Positions 31,404 through 37,897 of a stretch of 38,756 bases of DNA are shown one piece after another. The stretch's first letter is position 1. Each line of letters opens with the position of its first letter. The DNA lies in IMG/VR virus record IMGVR_UViG_3300002460_000087, positions 1-38,756 of that record; one strand, written 5' to 3'. Origin of the DNA: a virus. The position numbers were made by a program, and so were the translations under genes. The notes under the pieces were generated by a model. It saw only the letters and a list, made by a program, of their open reading frames with translations. It had not been told where the DNA came from and did not search any database.

Positions 31404-32110
31404 AAGTTATTTTGTACGCGAGGTTTTCACCTCGCCCACTTGCCTCGGAATGCGAATCGGTCGAATCCCAACTCGCCGAATTGCGAGCCTACTGCGTGCA
31501 GCACGGCCACGAAGTCGTGGGAGAATTTTCGGACAAAGCGCTGTCAGGCGGCAGCGATTGGGACACGCGGCCGGGAATGCTCGACGCGGCCAACGCCTGC
31601 ACCCGCGGCATGGTGTTCCTGGTGCGGTCGTACGACCGATTGTTTCGCGACATCGATAAGGCGACGATGTTCCGCGCGATGCTCGAAGCCAAGGGCGCGG
31701 AGGTCCGCAGCATCACCGAGCCCGGTGCCAACGGCGACAGCATGAACGCCAAGTTGATCCGCTTCGTGTTCTTGTGGATCGCGGAGTATCAGCGCGAGCT
31801 GACCAGGGCGCGGACCAAATCCAAGATGCTCGAACACCAGCGCGGCGGCCGGCGAATGAGCAAGGAGCCGCCTTACGGCACGTCCATCGACCCCATGGAT
31901 ACAGACCGGCTCGTGCCCAACGACGACGAGCGGGCCGTTATCGAGGTCATCAAGCAGATCTGGGCCACCGGCAAGCCACTGCGCGCCATATCGCGGCATT
32001 TGAACGAGGCAGGAACCCCCAACCGTAGCGGGCAAATCTGGCATCACAACCAGATCAAGCGGATTTTGGTGCGGGAAGGCGTCTGGGAGAAGCCTGGGAC
32101 GCCGCGCTGA
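31400..32110 (+). CDS. Serine recombinase (resolvase/invertase family)
   Basis: 236 residues coupled to the HNH gene by ATGA. The N-terminal catalytic domain has YARFS with nucleophile Ser10 and flanking Arg8, then SYDRLFRD (77-84) matching the DRLxR motif. A linker at about 120-150 (AEYQRELTRARTKSKML) is the expected long helix. The C-terminus (LRAISRHLNEAGTPNRSGQI, HHNQIKRILVREGVW) is a helix-turn-helix DNA-binding region like those of recombinases. The protein is much shorter than large serine integrases. It may act as an invertase or resolvase, or as part of a small mobile cassette with the HNH gene. Confidence 0.82.
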   Translation: MKVILYARFSPRPLASECESVESQLAELRAYCVQHGHEVVGEFSDKALSGGSDWDTRPGMLDAANACTRGMVFLVRSYDRLFRDIDKATMFRAMLEAKGAEVRSITEPGANGDSMNAKLIRFVFLWIAEYQRELTRARTKSKMLEHQRGGRRMSKEPPYGTSIDPMDTDRLVPNDDERAVIEVIKQIWATGKPLRAISRHLNEAGTPNRSGQIWHHNQIKRILVREGVWEKPGTPR

Positions 32111-32116
32111 TTCCAG

Positions 32117-32130
32117 GGTGTCTGGACACC
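32117..32130. terminator. Short palindrome after recombinase, convergent gap
   Basis: GGTGTC and GACACC around a two-base centre, seven bases beyond the recombinase stop. The 121-base convergent gap (32111-32231) also has GAATCG/CGATTC arms. Neither has a strong U-tract, so termination ability is uncertain. Confidence 0.35.
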
Positions 32131-32231
32131 AATCGGGGCGTTATCGTGCTCCAGCGGCGTTCTCAGGAGCCCGTTTTGGCGGAATCGTGGCTGACTTCGG
32201 CGATTCGACGCTTGGACAGCTCGATTTGCAA

Positions 32232-33086
32232 TTATGCAAACAGCCCGGCAGGTTCATTGCTCAGCAACACTTCTTGGGCCTTCTTCGCGCCACTGCAATC
32301 TCGCATCCCTTGATTCACGAGCGACTTCGTAACTTCGATCGTTCGTCGCTGCCAGCCTGGATACAGTTCGGTCAACTGCGGATGATCGTAGTAGCTAACG
32401 ATCACTCGCGTTTTCTTGAACCTCGATAGCGCCGCAGCGAGCCTGGCATGGTCGTCGGCAGTGAAGTCGTGGATGTACTTCGCGCCTTTCACGATGTATG
32501 GCGAGTCAACATAAATCACAACTCTCTTTGCGTCTTCGATGCGCTCAAGCAGCTCGAAGGCATCGCGGTTCAGGATAGTCACATTACGCAACCGCCAATG
32601 CCAATCGGGGATAGATTCGACGACGGACAGCCATCGCTTGGCTGCGTGGCCACCGTTCTTAGTGAACCGCAAGCAGAACCCTTGGTTGTAGCTCTTTGTG
32701 CCGGCAACACCGTTGCGGCCATACCAACTGCAAACAAGGAAGTCGTCGGCGCGATCGATATCAGGCTCGTCATCCGCTGGATTGTTTCCGCGATCGCGAT
32801 ATCGCTGCGCCGCTTCGGTGAACAGATCCTCGTGCATCACCATTCGCGACGCACGTCCGTACAGCTCGATCGCGGTTTTTTCACACTTGAGAACGCGGCA
32901 GAGATTGATGAGGTCACCATGAAGATCGTTCGCCGTCTCGATTGTTGATACCGGCTTCGCGAACAAGACCGCGAGCGACCCGCAGAACGGCTCCCAGTAT
33001 GAGACGTGCTTGCCTAGCATTTCAACGATGCGAGGAGCGAGATTACGCTTGCTTCCGAACCACGGGGCCACGGCTTTGATCTTCAA
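32232..33086 (-). CDS. D12-class DNA adenine N6-methyltransferase (Dam-like)
   Basis: 284 residues if TTG at 33086 is the start (MKIKAVAPWFGSKRN). This start puts motif X, APWFGSKR, at its usual place; the ribosome site is weak, so the start is uncertain. EPFCGS (32-37) is motif I of the SAM fold. Motif IV is VDSPYIV near 193-199, where the family norm is DPPY. It methylates adenine in DNA, probably for self-protection or regulation (family knowledge); the recognition site is not predictable. It is the last gene of the replication/recombination block. Confidence 0.82.
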   Translation of the reverse strand: MKIKAVAPWFGSKRNLAPRIVEMLGKHVSYWEPFCGSLAVLFAKPVSTIETANDLHGDLINLCRVLKCEKTAIELYGRASRMVMHEDLFTEAAQRYRDRGNNPADDEPDIDRADDFLVCSWYGRNGVAGTKSYNQGFCLRFTKNGGHAAKRWLSVVESIPDWHWRLRNVTILNRDAFELLERIEDAKRVVIYVDSPYIVKGAKYIHDFTADDHARLAAALSRFKKTRVIVSYYDHPQLTELYPGWQRRTIEVTKSLVNQGMRDCSGAKKAQEVLLSNEPAGLFA

Positions 33087-33130
33087 GGCAGAATCACTTT
33101 CTCTCCGCCCGCCGTCGCCTCCGTTCGACG

Positions 33131-33167
33131 GCCGGGCAAGGTGCAAGCCCGGCAGTCCATGCCGGGC
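33131..33167 (-). promoter_or_regulatory. Alternative hairpins upstream of Dam-like gene
   Basis: A central GCCCGGC (33147-33153) can pair with GCCGGGC at 33131-33137 or with GCCGGGC at 33161-33167, giving two exclusive seven-bp hairpins. The region lies between the stop of the 103-residue gene and the methylase start, so it could adjust methylase expression. No terminator U-tract. Confidence 0.45.
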
Positions 33168-33176
33168 CGGTAAACA

Positions 33177-33488
33177 CTACTCCTCGTCAACATCCGGCTT
33201 CTTCAGTTTTTCCAACTTCAGCTTGTCCTCGTTCGAAAGGACGAGCGTCTTCTCGCCCTTGTCCGTCTGGATGCGGATGCGCTCGACCCCTAAGTCGCGC
33301 ATGGACGCAATTACCTTGTCGCGCGCCGAGTTGAACTTGCCGTTGGCCTTGCCCTTGGCCTTCAGCGCGGTCGCATAGTCCTCGGCGTCCATGACCAGTT
33401 CCTTGGGCACGTCGAACTCATCTTCCATCGTTGGCAGTGCCTTCGTAGCCGTTGTCCGCGCCGCCTCACCTGCTTGTTTCTTCGCCAT
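33177..33488 (-). CDS. Small Lys/Glu-rich hypothetical protein
   Basis: 103 residues, ATG with GGAGG nine bases upstream. N-terminal basic segment MAKKQAGEAARTTATKA, a central helix (MDAEDYATALKAKGKANGKF) and an acidic C-terminus (LEKLKKPDVDEE). DLGVERIRIQTDKGEKTLVL looks like a beta hairpin. Likely cytoplasmic and possibly nucleic-acid associated; no family recognised. Between the RuvC-like gene and the methylase. Confidence 0.62.
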   Translation of the reverse strand: MAKKQAGEAARTTATKALPTMEDEFDVPKELVMDAEDYATALKAKGKANGKFNSARDKVIASMRDLGVERIRIQTDKGEKTLVLSNEDKLKLEKLKKPDVDEE

Positions 33489-33537
33489 CTCGTTAAACCT
33501 CCGTCGTTAAAGCCTTAGTTAAAAATCGTTTTACCCA

Positions 33538-34110
33538 CTAAGACAAACTACCTGCAACCTTCGCGGCGGCCTCACGCTGAGCGTCCGTATCCGCTTCGGT
33601 TAGTCGCTCGACCACGCAGCCGAGCTTGTAAAGTCCAAACGCATCGCCCGCATCGTTGGTCTCGAACATCTCGCCCCATCGCTTTTGAACATGAGCGAGC
33701 ATTTGCTCTTTTTTGGCGTTGCCCTTGCCCGTCACAAACTTCTTGAGCGTTGTCGGCGCAACCTCGTAGACGCGAGGGGCCAGGTCCACTAAGTGCCAAC
33801 GCAGGAGCCCGCCGAACTCGACCGTGCCGTTCTTTCCCGGCATGTTCGATCCGAACGAATAGCCCTCGATGAAGATGGCAACTGACGGCCCGTGCGACTC
33901 GATGAACTCGACCACGCCGGCAACTAGCGCGTCGTAACGAGCCACACGGCTGCGAATGTTGTCGCCTGCGTTCTTCGATCCGAACTCACCCAGCGTACAT
34001 GTCACGCCGTCCCCGATCACAACGGCCGTATTGGTCAAGGAAGGGTCGATGCCGACTACCTGGGGCGCGGCGTAACGCCGCGGGTCGATGATCTCGCTGA
34101 TATGTTTCAT
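33538..34110 (-). CDS. RuvC-like Holliday junction resolvase
   Basis: 190 residues; ATG overlaps the upstream microprotein stop (ATGA). VVGIDPSLTNTAVV (first Asp at 22), VAIFIEGYSFG (Glu82) and TNDAGDAFGL (Asp153, Asp156) supply the acidic catalytic quartet of RuvC-type nucleases. PTTLKKFVTGKGNAKKEQML is the characteristic central segment. It would cleave four-way junctions in replicating or recombining phage DNA (family knowledge). Length is normal for phage versions. Confidence 0.85.
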   Translation of the reverse strand: MKHISEIIDPRRYAAPQVVGIDPSLTNTAVVIGDGVTCTLGEFGSKNAGDNIRSRVARYDALVAGVVEFIESHGPSVAIFIEGYSFGSNMPGKNGTVEFGGLLRWHLVDLAPRVYEVAPTTLKKFVTGKGNAKKEQMLAHVQKRWGEMFETNDAGDAFGLYKLGCVVERLTEADTDAQREAAAKVAGSLS

Positions 34111-34256
34111 CGCTCGTTAGAATCCTTTATCAAACACTTTGCAGCCGCCCACGCAGTTCGCAGCTTGACCCAGCCCCAGTAAACGCGGTTGCACTTCCGA
34201 GCGTTTCCGCTCCAGATGATCCATGTCCAGTAAGCTCGACGTAAGAATCGCTTCAT
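34107..34256 (-). CDS. Trp-rich 49-residue microprotein
   Basis: Begins MKRFLRRAYWTWIIWSGNAR at the ATG 34256, six bases from the upstream stop, and ends in a TGA that overlaps the RuvC ATG (ATGA). GAGG lies about ten bases upstream of the start. It is very basic with seven tryptophans, and WTWIIW could be membrane-active or an interface. The coupling and tight spacing on both sides support it as a real gene. No family recognised. Confidence 0.62.
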   Translation of the reverse strand: MKRFLRRAYWTWIIWSGNARKCNRVYWGWVKLRTAWAAAKCLIKDSNER

Positions 34257-34261
34257 TGGCT

Positions 34262-34516
34262 CTAATCCTCGTATTCCCATGCTCGGTCGTCAGCGAACCA
34301 CTTCGCAATCCGCAACTCCTCGAACACGTCGTCAGGAACTTCCTCGAGCACCGACCGCGGAATCCACACGGGCTGATGGCGGGTTCCAACGGTACGCACG
34401 CCGATCGCCTTGTCAGTTTCCATAGCAATCTCCATTGGCTCGTCGTAAGGGACCGTAACGTAACGAACGTCCCGGTTCTTGTCGATGAACTTCTCGGGCC
34501 ATGATGAAAGTCCCAT
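34262..34516 (-). CDS. Small hypothetical protein
   Basis: 84 residues, its ATG one base after the stop of the upstream 64-residue gene. Sequence: VRYVTVPYDEPMEIAMETDK, then VWIPRSVLEEVPDDVFEELR and an acidic end. It looks like a small soluble beta/alpha protein. Compact spacing argues for co-expression with the replication genes. Not recognised. Confidence 0.62.
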   Translation of the reverse strand: MGLSSWPEKFIDKNRDVRYVTVPYDEPMEIAMETDKAIGVRTVGTRHQPVWIPRSVLEEVPDDVFEELRIAKWFADDRAWEYED

Positions 34517-34517
34517 G

Positions 34518-34712
34518 TCAATCCGCCTCCGTTTCGCTACCGTGCGACAGCAGCGACTTCGCCAATGACCGCAGATTGGTACGGCACTTACTCACCATCA
34601 ACGCAGCCGTCTCGGGGTCCGATTGGAAGATCGACTGGGCACGTTGCAGCCGTTCTAACTCTCGGCGAAAGCCTTCCTTCGCCCACATCGTTTGTTTGTC
34701 GTTGAGTGGCAT
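34518..34712 (-). CDS. Small helical hypothetical protein
   Basis: 64 residues from the ATG at 34712, whose A is the last base of the DnaC-like stop (TAATG). Longer starts overlap the loader gene and are rejected. It is almost all helix (FRRELERLQRAQSIFQ, VSKCRTNLRSLAKSLLS). It might be an adaptor for replication proteins, but no family is recognised. Confidence 0.6.
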   Translation of the reverse strand: MPLNDKQTMWAKEGFRRELERLQRAQSIFQSDPETAALMVSKCRTNLRSLAKSLLSHGSETEAD

Positions 34713-35503
34713 TAAAATTCTTCCTGTTTGTGTCGCTGGCGATACGACGGCCAGCGGGTTGGAATTATCACGGCGTTCTCGATCAACCGGTCCCACACGT
34801 CGAAGCCGAACATCTCGCGAGCATGTTCCTCGCTACGGGCGTTCACGGTCGCCCAAGTGGGCTTGCCTGCGTCGTACCGCATCCTCAGAAGCCGGTTCAG
34901 GTACTCTCCCCACTTCGGCGACCAGCCAGTTTCAAATACCGGGTCAGACAGGCAAAGTATCTGCGGAACAGTCCACCGGCGATAGACTTCCAACTGCGTC
35001 GAATCCGCGGAGAACGCAGCGGCCGATTCGTCGTAAAACACGCGGCCGGAAAGCATCTTGGCGTTGACGCCTGCCCTTGCTGCCGCAAGGAGCAAGCACG
35101 CCGCCAAATGATCCTTGCCTGTGCCGAGCGTTCCCCACAGCACGACTTTCAACCGCTGGCGGATAACCTTGTCGATCTCATCGCACATTCGCGAGACGCG
35201 GTCCAAGACGTGTCGCTGATCGTCGCCGGCGTAGACCTCGTAATCCGTCAGGTTCGCATCGGCATACTTTCCAAGGCTCTTGCGAGTGCCGCCCATGCGG
35301 GATTCGATGTCGCTGCGTTGCTGCGCGCGTTCGGACGCCTTGATACGAGCGTCGATTGCCGCCTGCCGCTCCGGACTGATCTTCAACTCGTTGATTCTCT
35401 TTGAAAGTGGTTCGTTTAGCGTTTTGATGTCTGGCGGACTCGCAGCCTGCTTGCGATTGAGTTCTTGTTGGAGTTCGGCGAGTTGTCGTTCTTCGTCGGT
35501 CAC
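34712..35503 (-). CDS. DnaC/IstB-like helicase loader ATPase
   Basis: 263 residues from a GTG that overlaps the initiator stop (GTGA). Walker A is WGTLGTGKDHLA (123-134). ILCLSDPVFE probably holds the Walker B, though with an unusual Asp-Pro end. The N-terminal 70 residues are helical and charged. ATRSEE/ARSEEHAREMF and a basic C-terminal end (RWPSYRQRHKQ) follow. Loaders of this type place the replicative helicase on the origin (family knowledge). Next to a DUF1376-like initiator and an SSB, this fits a phage replication module; the helicase itself is not in the window. Confidence 0.8.
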   Translation of the reverse strand: MTDEERQLAELQQELNRKQAASPPDIKTLNEPLSKRINELKISPERQAAIDARIKASERAQQRSDIESRMGGTRKSLGKYADANLTDYEVYAGDDQRHVLDRVSRMCDEIDKVIRQRLKVVLWGTLGTGKDHLAACLLLAAARAGVNAKMLSGRVFYDESAAAFSADSTQLEVYRRWTVPQILCLSDPVFETGWSPKWGEYLNRLLRMRYDAGKPTWATVNARSEEHAREMFGFDVWDRLIENAVIIPTRWPSYRQRHKQEEF

Positions 35504-36384
35504 GGTTTACCCTCCGGGTTAAAAACCATCGCGTCGCGGGTGCGGGATTTCACGGCGTCTGATGTTACGGACTTACCGTTACTGTCCTTCGCCGCCCATG
35601 CCGCCGGATCGTCCTCCCAGCATCGCTGGTTAAGCCACGTCGACGGCATCTTCACGTAATCGCCGCGCCCCTCGGCACTCATCGCGTACTCACCAGCCTT
35701 GGTCACGATCGTTTCGACGTCCGCCAGCTTGATCGCCGCTTGCCACGACTTCCAGGCTGCGCCCTTGGACTTCTTGCGGCCGTCTGGGAATCCTTCCCAG
35801 AATTTCAGGAAGTCCGTCGAGTACGTTCCGACCGGTTCGGGTTTACCGCCGCGCGCCGTGCCGTTAGGCACAATGTTTTCTTCAGCCGAGGCTGAAGGTG
35901 AAGTTGCAACTGCAACTGTAGATGCAAGTGAAGATGAAGCTGAAGCTGAAGATGAAGATGAAGACCCCGATTTTGCTTGAGCTTTGCTTGACCGTTTGCT
36001 TGAGCCTTGTTTTAGTTTTGCTTGAGTTTTGCTACCACCTTTGCTTCCTGATTCGACTCGTACTGTGCGGATATGCTCATCCCTCACCATGCGGGAAGAA
36101 TGCACAATTCCCTCAGAATCTCGCTTCAGCACTCCACGTTTTAGTAGTTCAGTCAGCGCTAATAGTCTCGCGTCGATCGGATCAGCGCCAGGCAACGCCT
36201 GTACGATCTCCTCATCTGTCCACGGATCTCCGGTAGCCCATACAAAGCGTCCGCGAGATTTTGCTTCATGCAAGAGGCAAAGCAAATCGACAAGCAAACC
36301 TCTAGCAAAAGTCGAGCAAGATCGCAGCTCGGGGTCTTTCATCCAGTCACCTGGGTAGAACTGAAATGCTGGAAGTTTTGCCAT
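35500..36384 (-). CDS. DUF1376-like replication initiation protein
   Basis: 294 residues. Residues 6-60 read AFQFYPGDWMKDPELRSCS and then LLVDLLCLLHEA, the pattern I associate with DUF1376/phage replisome-organiser proteins. Next is a DNA-binding-like basic and Ser-rich linker (residues 112-155, with SGSSSSSSASASSSLAS) and a C-terminal part (FWEGFPDGRKKSKGAAWKSW) like those of replisome organisers. The linker is low-complexity, and its codons repeat GAAGCT/GAAGAT on the plus strand. Likely origin-binding and loader-recruiting (inference from context). Confidence 0.72.
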   Translation of the reverse strand: MAKLPAFQFYPGDWMKDPELRSCSTFARGLLVDLLCLLHEAKSRGRFVWATGDPWTDEEIVQALPGADPIDARLLALTELLKRGVLKRDSEGIVHSSRMVRDEHIRTVRVESGSKGGSKTQAKLKQGSSKRSSKAQAKSGSSSSSSASASSSLASTVAVATSPSASAEENIVPNGTARGGKPEPVGTYSTDFLKFWEGFPDGRKKSKGAAWKSWQAAIKLADVETIVTKAGEYAMSAEGRGDYVKMPSTWLNQRCWEDDPAAWAAKDSNGKSVTSDAVKSRTRDAMVFNPEGKP

Positions 36385-36386
36385 AT

Positions 36387-36593
36387 CTACCGTCGCCTCA
36401 CCTTCCGTTCACGTTCCCGCTCCGCCCGCTCCTCTTGTCGCTGGATGCGGCGCGTCGGGTCGGTGCCGTAATCGCCGCCCTCGTCGGGCGAGTCGTCGAA
36501 CTGGCATTGGCACACGTCGCACCAATAGATCGTGTCCGCCGTGCGCTGAGGCTGCGAACGGCCGCAGCCGGGGCAATCAACTGTCTTCGGCAT
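36387..36593 (-). CDS. Zinc-ribbon protein
   Basis: 68 residues. CPGCGRSQ (from residue 7) and CDVCQCQF (about 25-32) provide a four-Cys zinc ribbon; the C-terminus is strongly basic (RRIQRQEERAERERERKVRRR over 21 residues in total). Overlaps the upstream zinc-finger gene by 17 bases. Probably binds nucleic acid. Sits between SSB and initiator genes. Confidence 0.72.
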   Translation of the reverse strand: MPKTVDCPGCGRSQPQRTADTIYWCDVCQCQFDDSPDEGGDYGTDPTRRIQRQEERAERERERKVRRR

Positions 36594-36774
36594 GGCTCGG
36601 CTTCCCTTTCAGCTTCCGCGGGTCTGTCGGACGGTATCCAAGGAACTTTCGGCACTTCATGCAAACGGTGCGGATGTACCAGCGTTGCTTCTTACTGGCG
36701 GTGAAGCGAAGGTTCTTGTTGAACAGACCAGCGGTTTCCGTGGTCGCATTTCCGCACTTGGGGCAGATATCCAT
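36577..36774 (-). CDS. Small zinc-finger protein
   Basis: 65 residues, ATG at 36774. CPKCGNA (4-10) and CMKCRKF (38-44) form the two metal-binding knuckles, with a basic middle (FTASKKQRWYIRT). No clear ribosome site, so translation may depend on the upstream SSB reading. It probably binds DNA or RNA within the replication module. Confidence 0.68.
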   Translation of the reverse strand: MDICPKCGNATTETAGLFNKNLRFTASKKQRWYIRTVCMKCRKFLGYRPTDPRKLKGKPSHAEDS

Positions 36775-36789
36775 TTTTGTGGGAATCGA

Positions 36790-37380
36790 CTAGCTTTCAA
36801 AAGGGATATCGTCGTCAGGTGGAGTTTCAGCGGCTGGGGCTGGCGGCTCAGGCTTCTTCGCCGCCGGGCCGGGCTTCGGCTTGGCCGGGGTGCCCGCTGC
36901 CGGCGCGTCGTTGCGGCTCTTGTTGCCGGCCATCGCCCGCAGCTCGCCGCCAAGCTTCTGTTGCAACGCCTTCGCCTTGGCTTGGCTGATCGTCGACGCG
37001 CCGGGCGTGCTGTCGTAGCCTTTGATGAAGGAAATACGAAACCGCGTCTGGTCTTTGTACGTATCCGCTTCAACATTCACTTGAATGTCGGTCGGCTTCC
37101 ATGTGTCCTGGGCGATCGACGTTATGTCGCCGTTCCATCCGGCGTGCAAGATCAGAGCCTCGCATTGCGAGTTGTTCAACTTGCCGTCCTTTTTGATGAT
37201 CCACAGTTGCCCACCAACTACAAACTCGTGTTCGCGCCAGTCGTGCCACTCGCCCTCGTGAAAGATGTCGTTGATAGCGACCTTGACGTTGACCGCGACG
37301 GCCCCTGATTGGGCCTCTGACAGTCCGTACTCGATGATCTGCCCGCGAAAAGTACCTGCTTGCTCCAACTCGTTTGACAT
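36790..37380 (-). CDS. Single-stranded DNA-binding protein
   Basis: 196 residues from the ATG at 37380 (MSNELEQAGTF), chosen for the GGAGC site. Residues 1-115 fit an OB-fold-sized core. After residue 130 there is a Pro/Ala/Lys linker (GTPAKPKPGPAAKKPEPPAP) and an acidic DDDIPFES tail, which closely resembles the SSB C-terminal protein-interaction tail. Core identity to bacterial SSB is not obvious, so the call rests on tail, size and module context. It would bind single strands during phage replication. Confidence 0.7.
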   Translation of the reverse strand: MSNELEQAGTFRGQIIEYGLSEAQSGAVAVNVKVAINDIFHEGEWHDWREHEFVVGGQLWIIKKDGKLNNSQCEALILHAGWNGDITSIAQDTWKPTDIQVNVEADTYKDQTRFRISFIKGYDSTPGASTISQAKAKALQQKLGGELRAMAGNKSRNDAPAAGTPAKPKPGPAAKKPEPPAPAAETPPDDDIPFES

Positions 37381-37425
37381 GCGTATTGCTCCGATGAAAG
37401 TAAAGAAATCGACAGGCCACAACTG

Positions 37426-37881
37426 TTAATCAAGAACTCGTTGCTCACGCTCCTCTGCGTCAAGGCTCCGCTGAATCACGACGGCACAGATCGTACCGGC
37501 AGGGAAGCCCTGATTCCCGTGTTCAGGATGGCTCAAATCATCCGCCGTCGGATTCTCGGGCGACACAAACACTGGCCCGATGTATCGAGCATCAACGGTC
37601 ACTTTCGTTGCGGCCTTAATTGCCTGCACCACTTCGTTGTCGTCGCAATCGTACACGTTGCCGCGTTCCATTACATGCCGACTACCTTGCGTCCTGCCGT
37701 CAGTAAGCTGCCGACTCGAACGAGGCTTGGCGGACTTTGGGAGTTTGGCAATTCCTACGATCGTCAAGTCGCCTTGGTGTGAAACGTCGCCGACTCCAAA
37801 TGCGACAAGATACTTCGACTCGTCGTTGACAATCGCCTCGCGATTTACTTCTCGCCGAATCGTTTTTGTTGCAGTCTTCAT
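37426..37881 (-). CDS. Hypothetical protein beside SSB
   Basis: 151 residues; GGAG lies nine bases before the ATG. Beta-rich first half (YLVAFGVGDVSHQGDLTIVG) and second half (TKVTVDARYIGPVFVS), with a charged C-terminus. Contains a Cys-Asp-Asp segment (YDCDDNEVV) but no catalytic motif I recognise. Probably an accessory replication gene by position only. Confidence 0.62.
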   Translation of the reverse strand: MKTATKTIRREVNREAIVNDESKYLVAFGVGDVSHQGDLTIVGIAKLPKSAKPRSSRQLTDGRTQGSRHVMERGNVYDCDDNEVVQAIKAATKVTVDARYIGPVFVSPENPTADDLSHPEHGNQGFPAGTICAVVIQRSLDAEEREQRVLD

Positions 37882-37897
37882 TTTTCAGTTCTCCAGT

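Noticed and set aside
30822-32110. IS607-like transposon (serine recombinase plus TnpB)
   Set aside because: The partner has an endonuclease VII HNH core, not a TnpB RuvC domain, and element ends are not visible.
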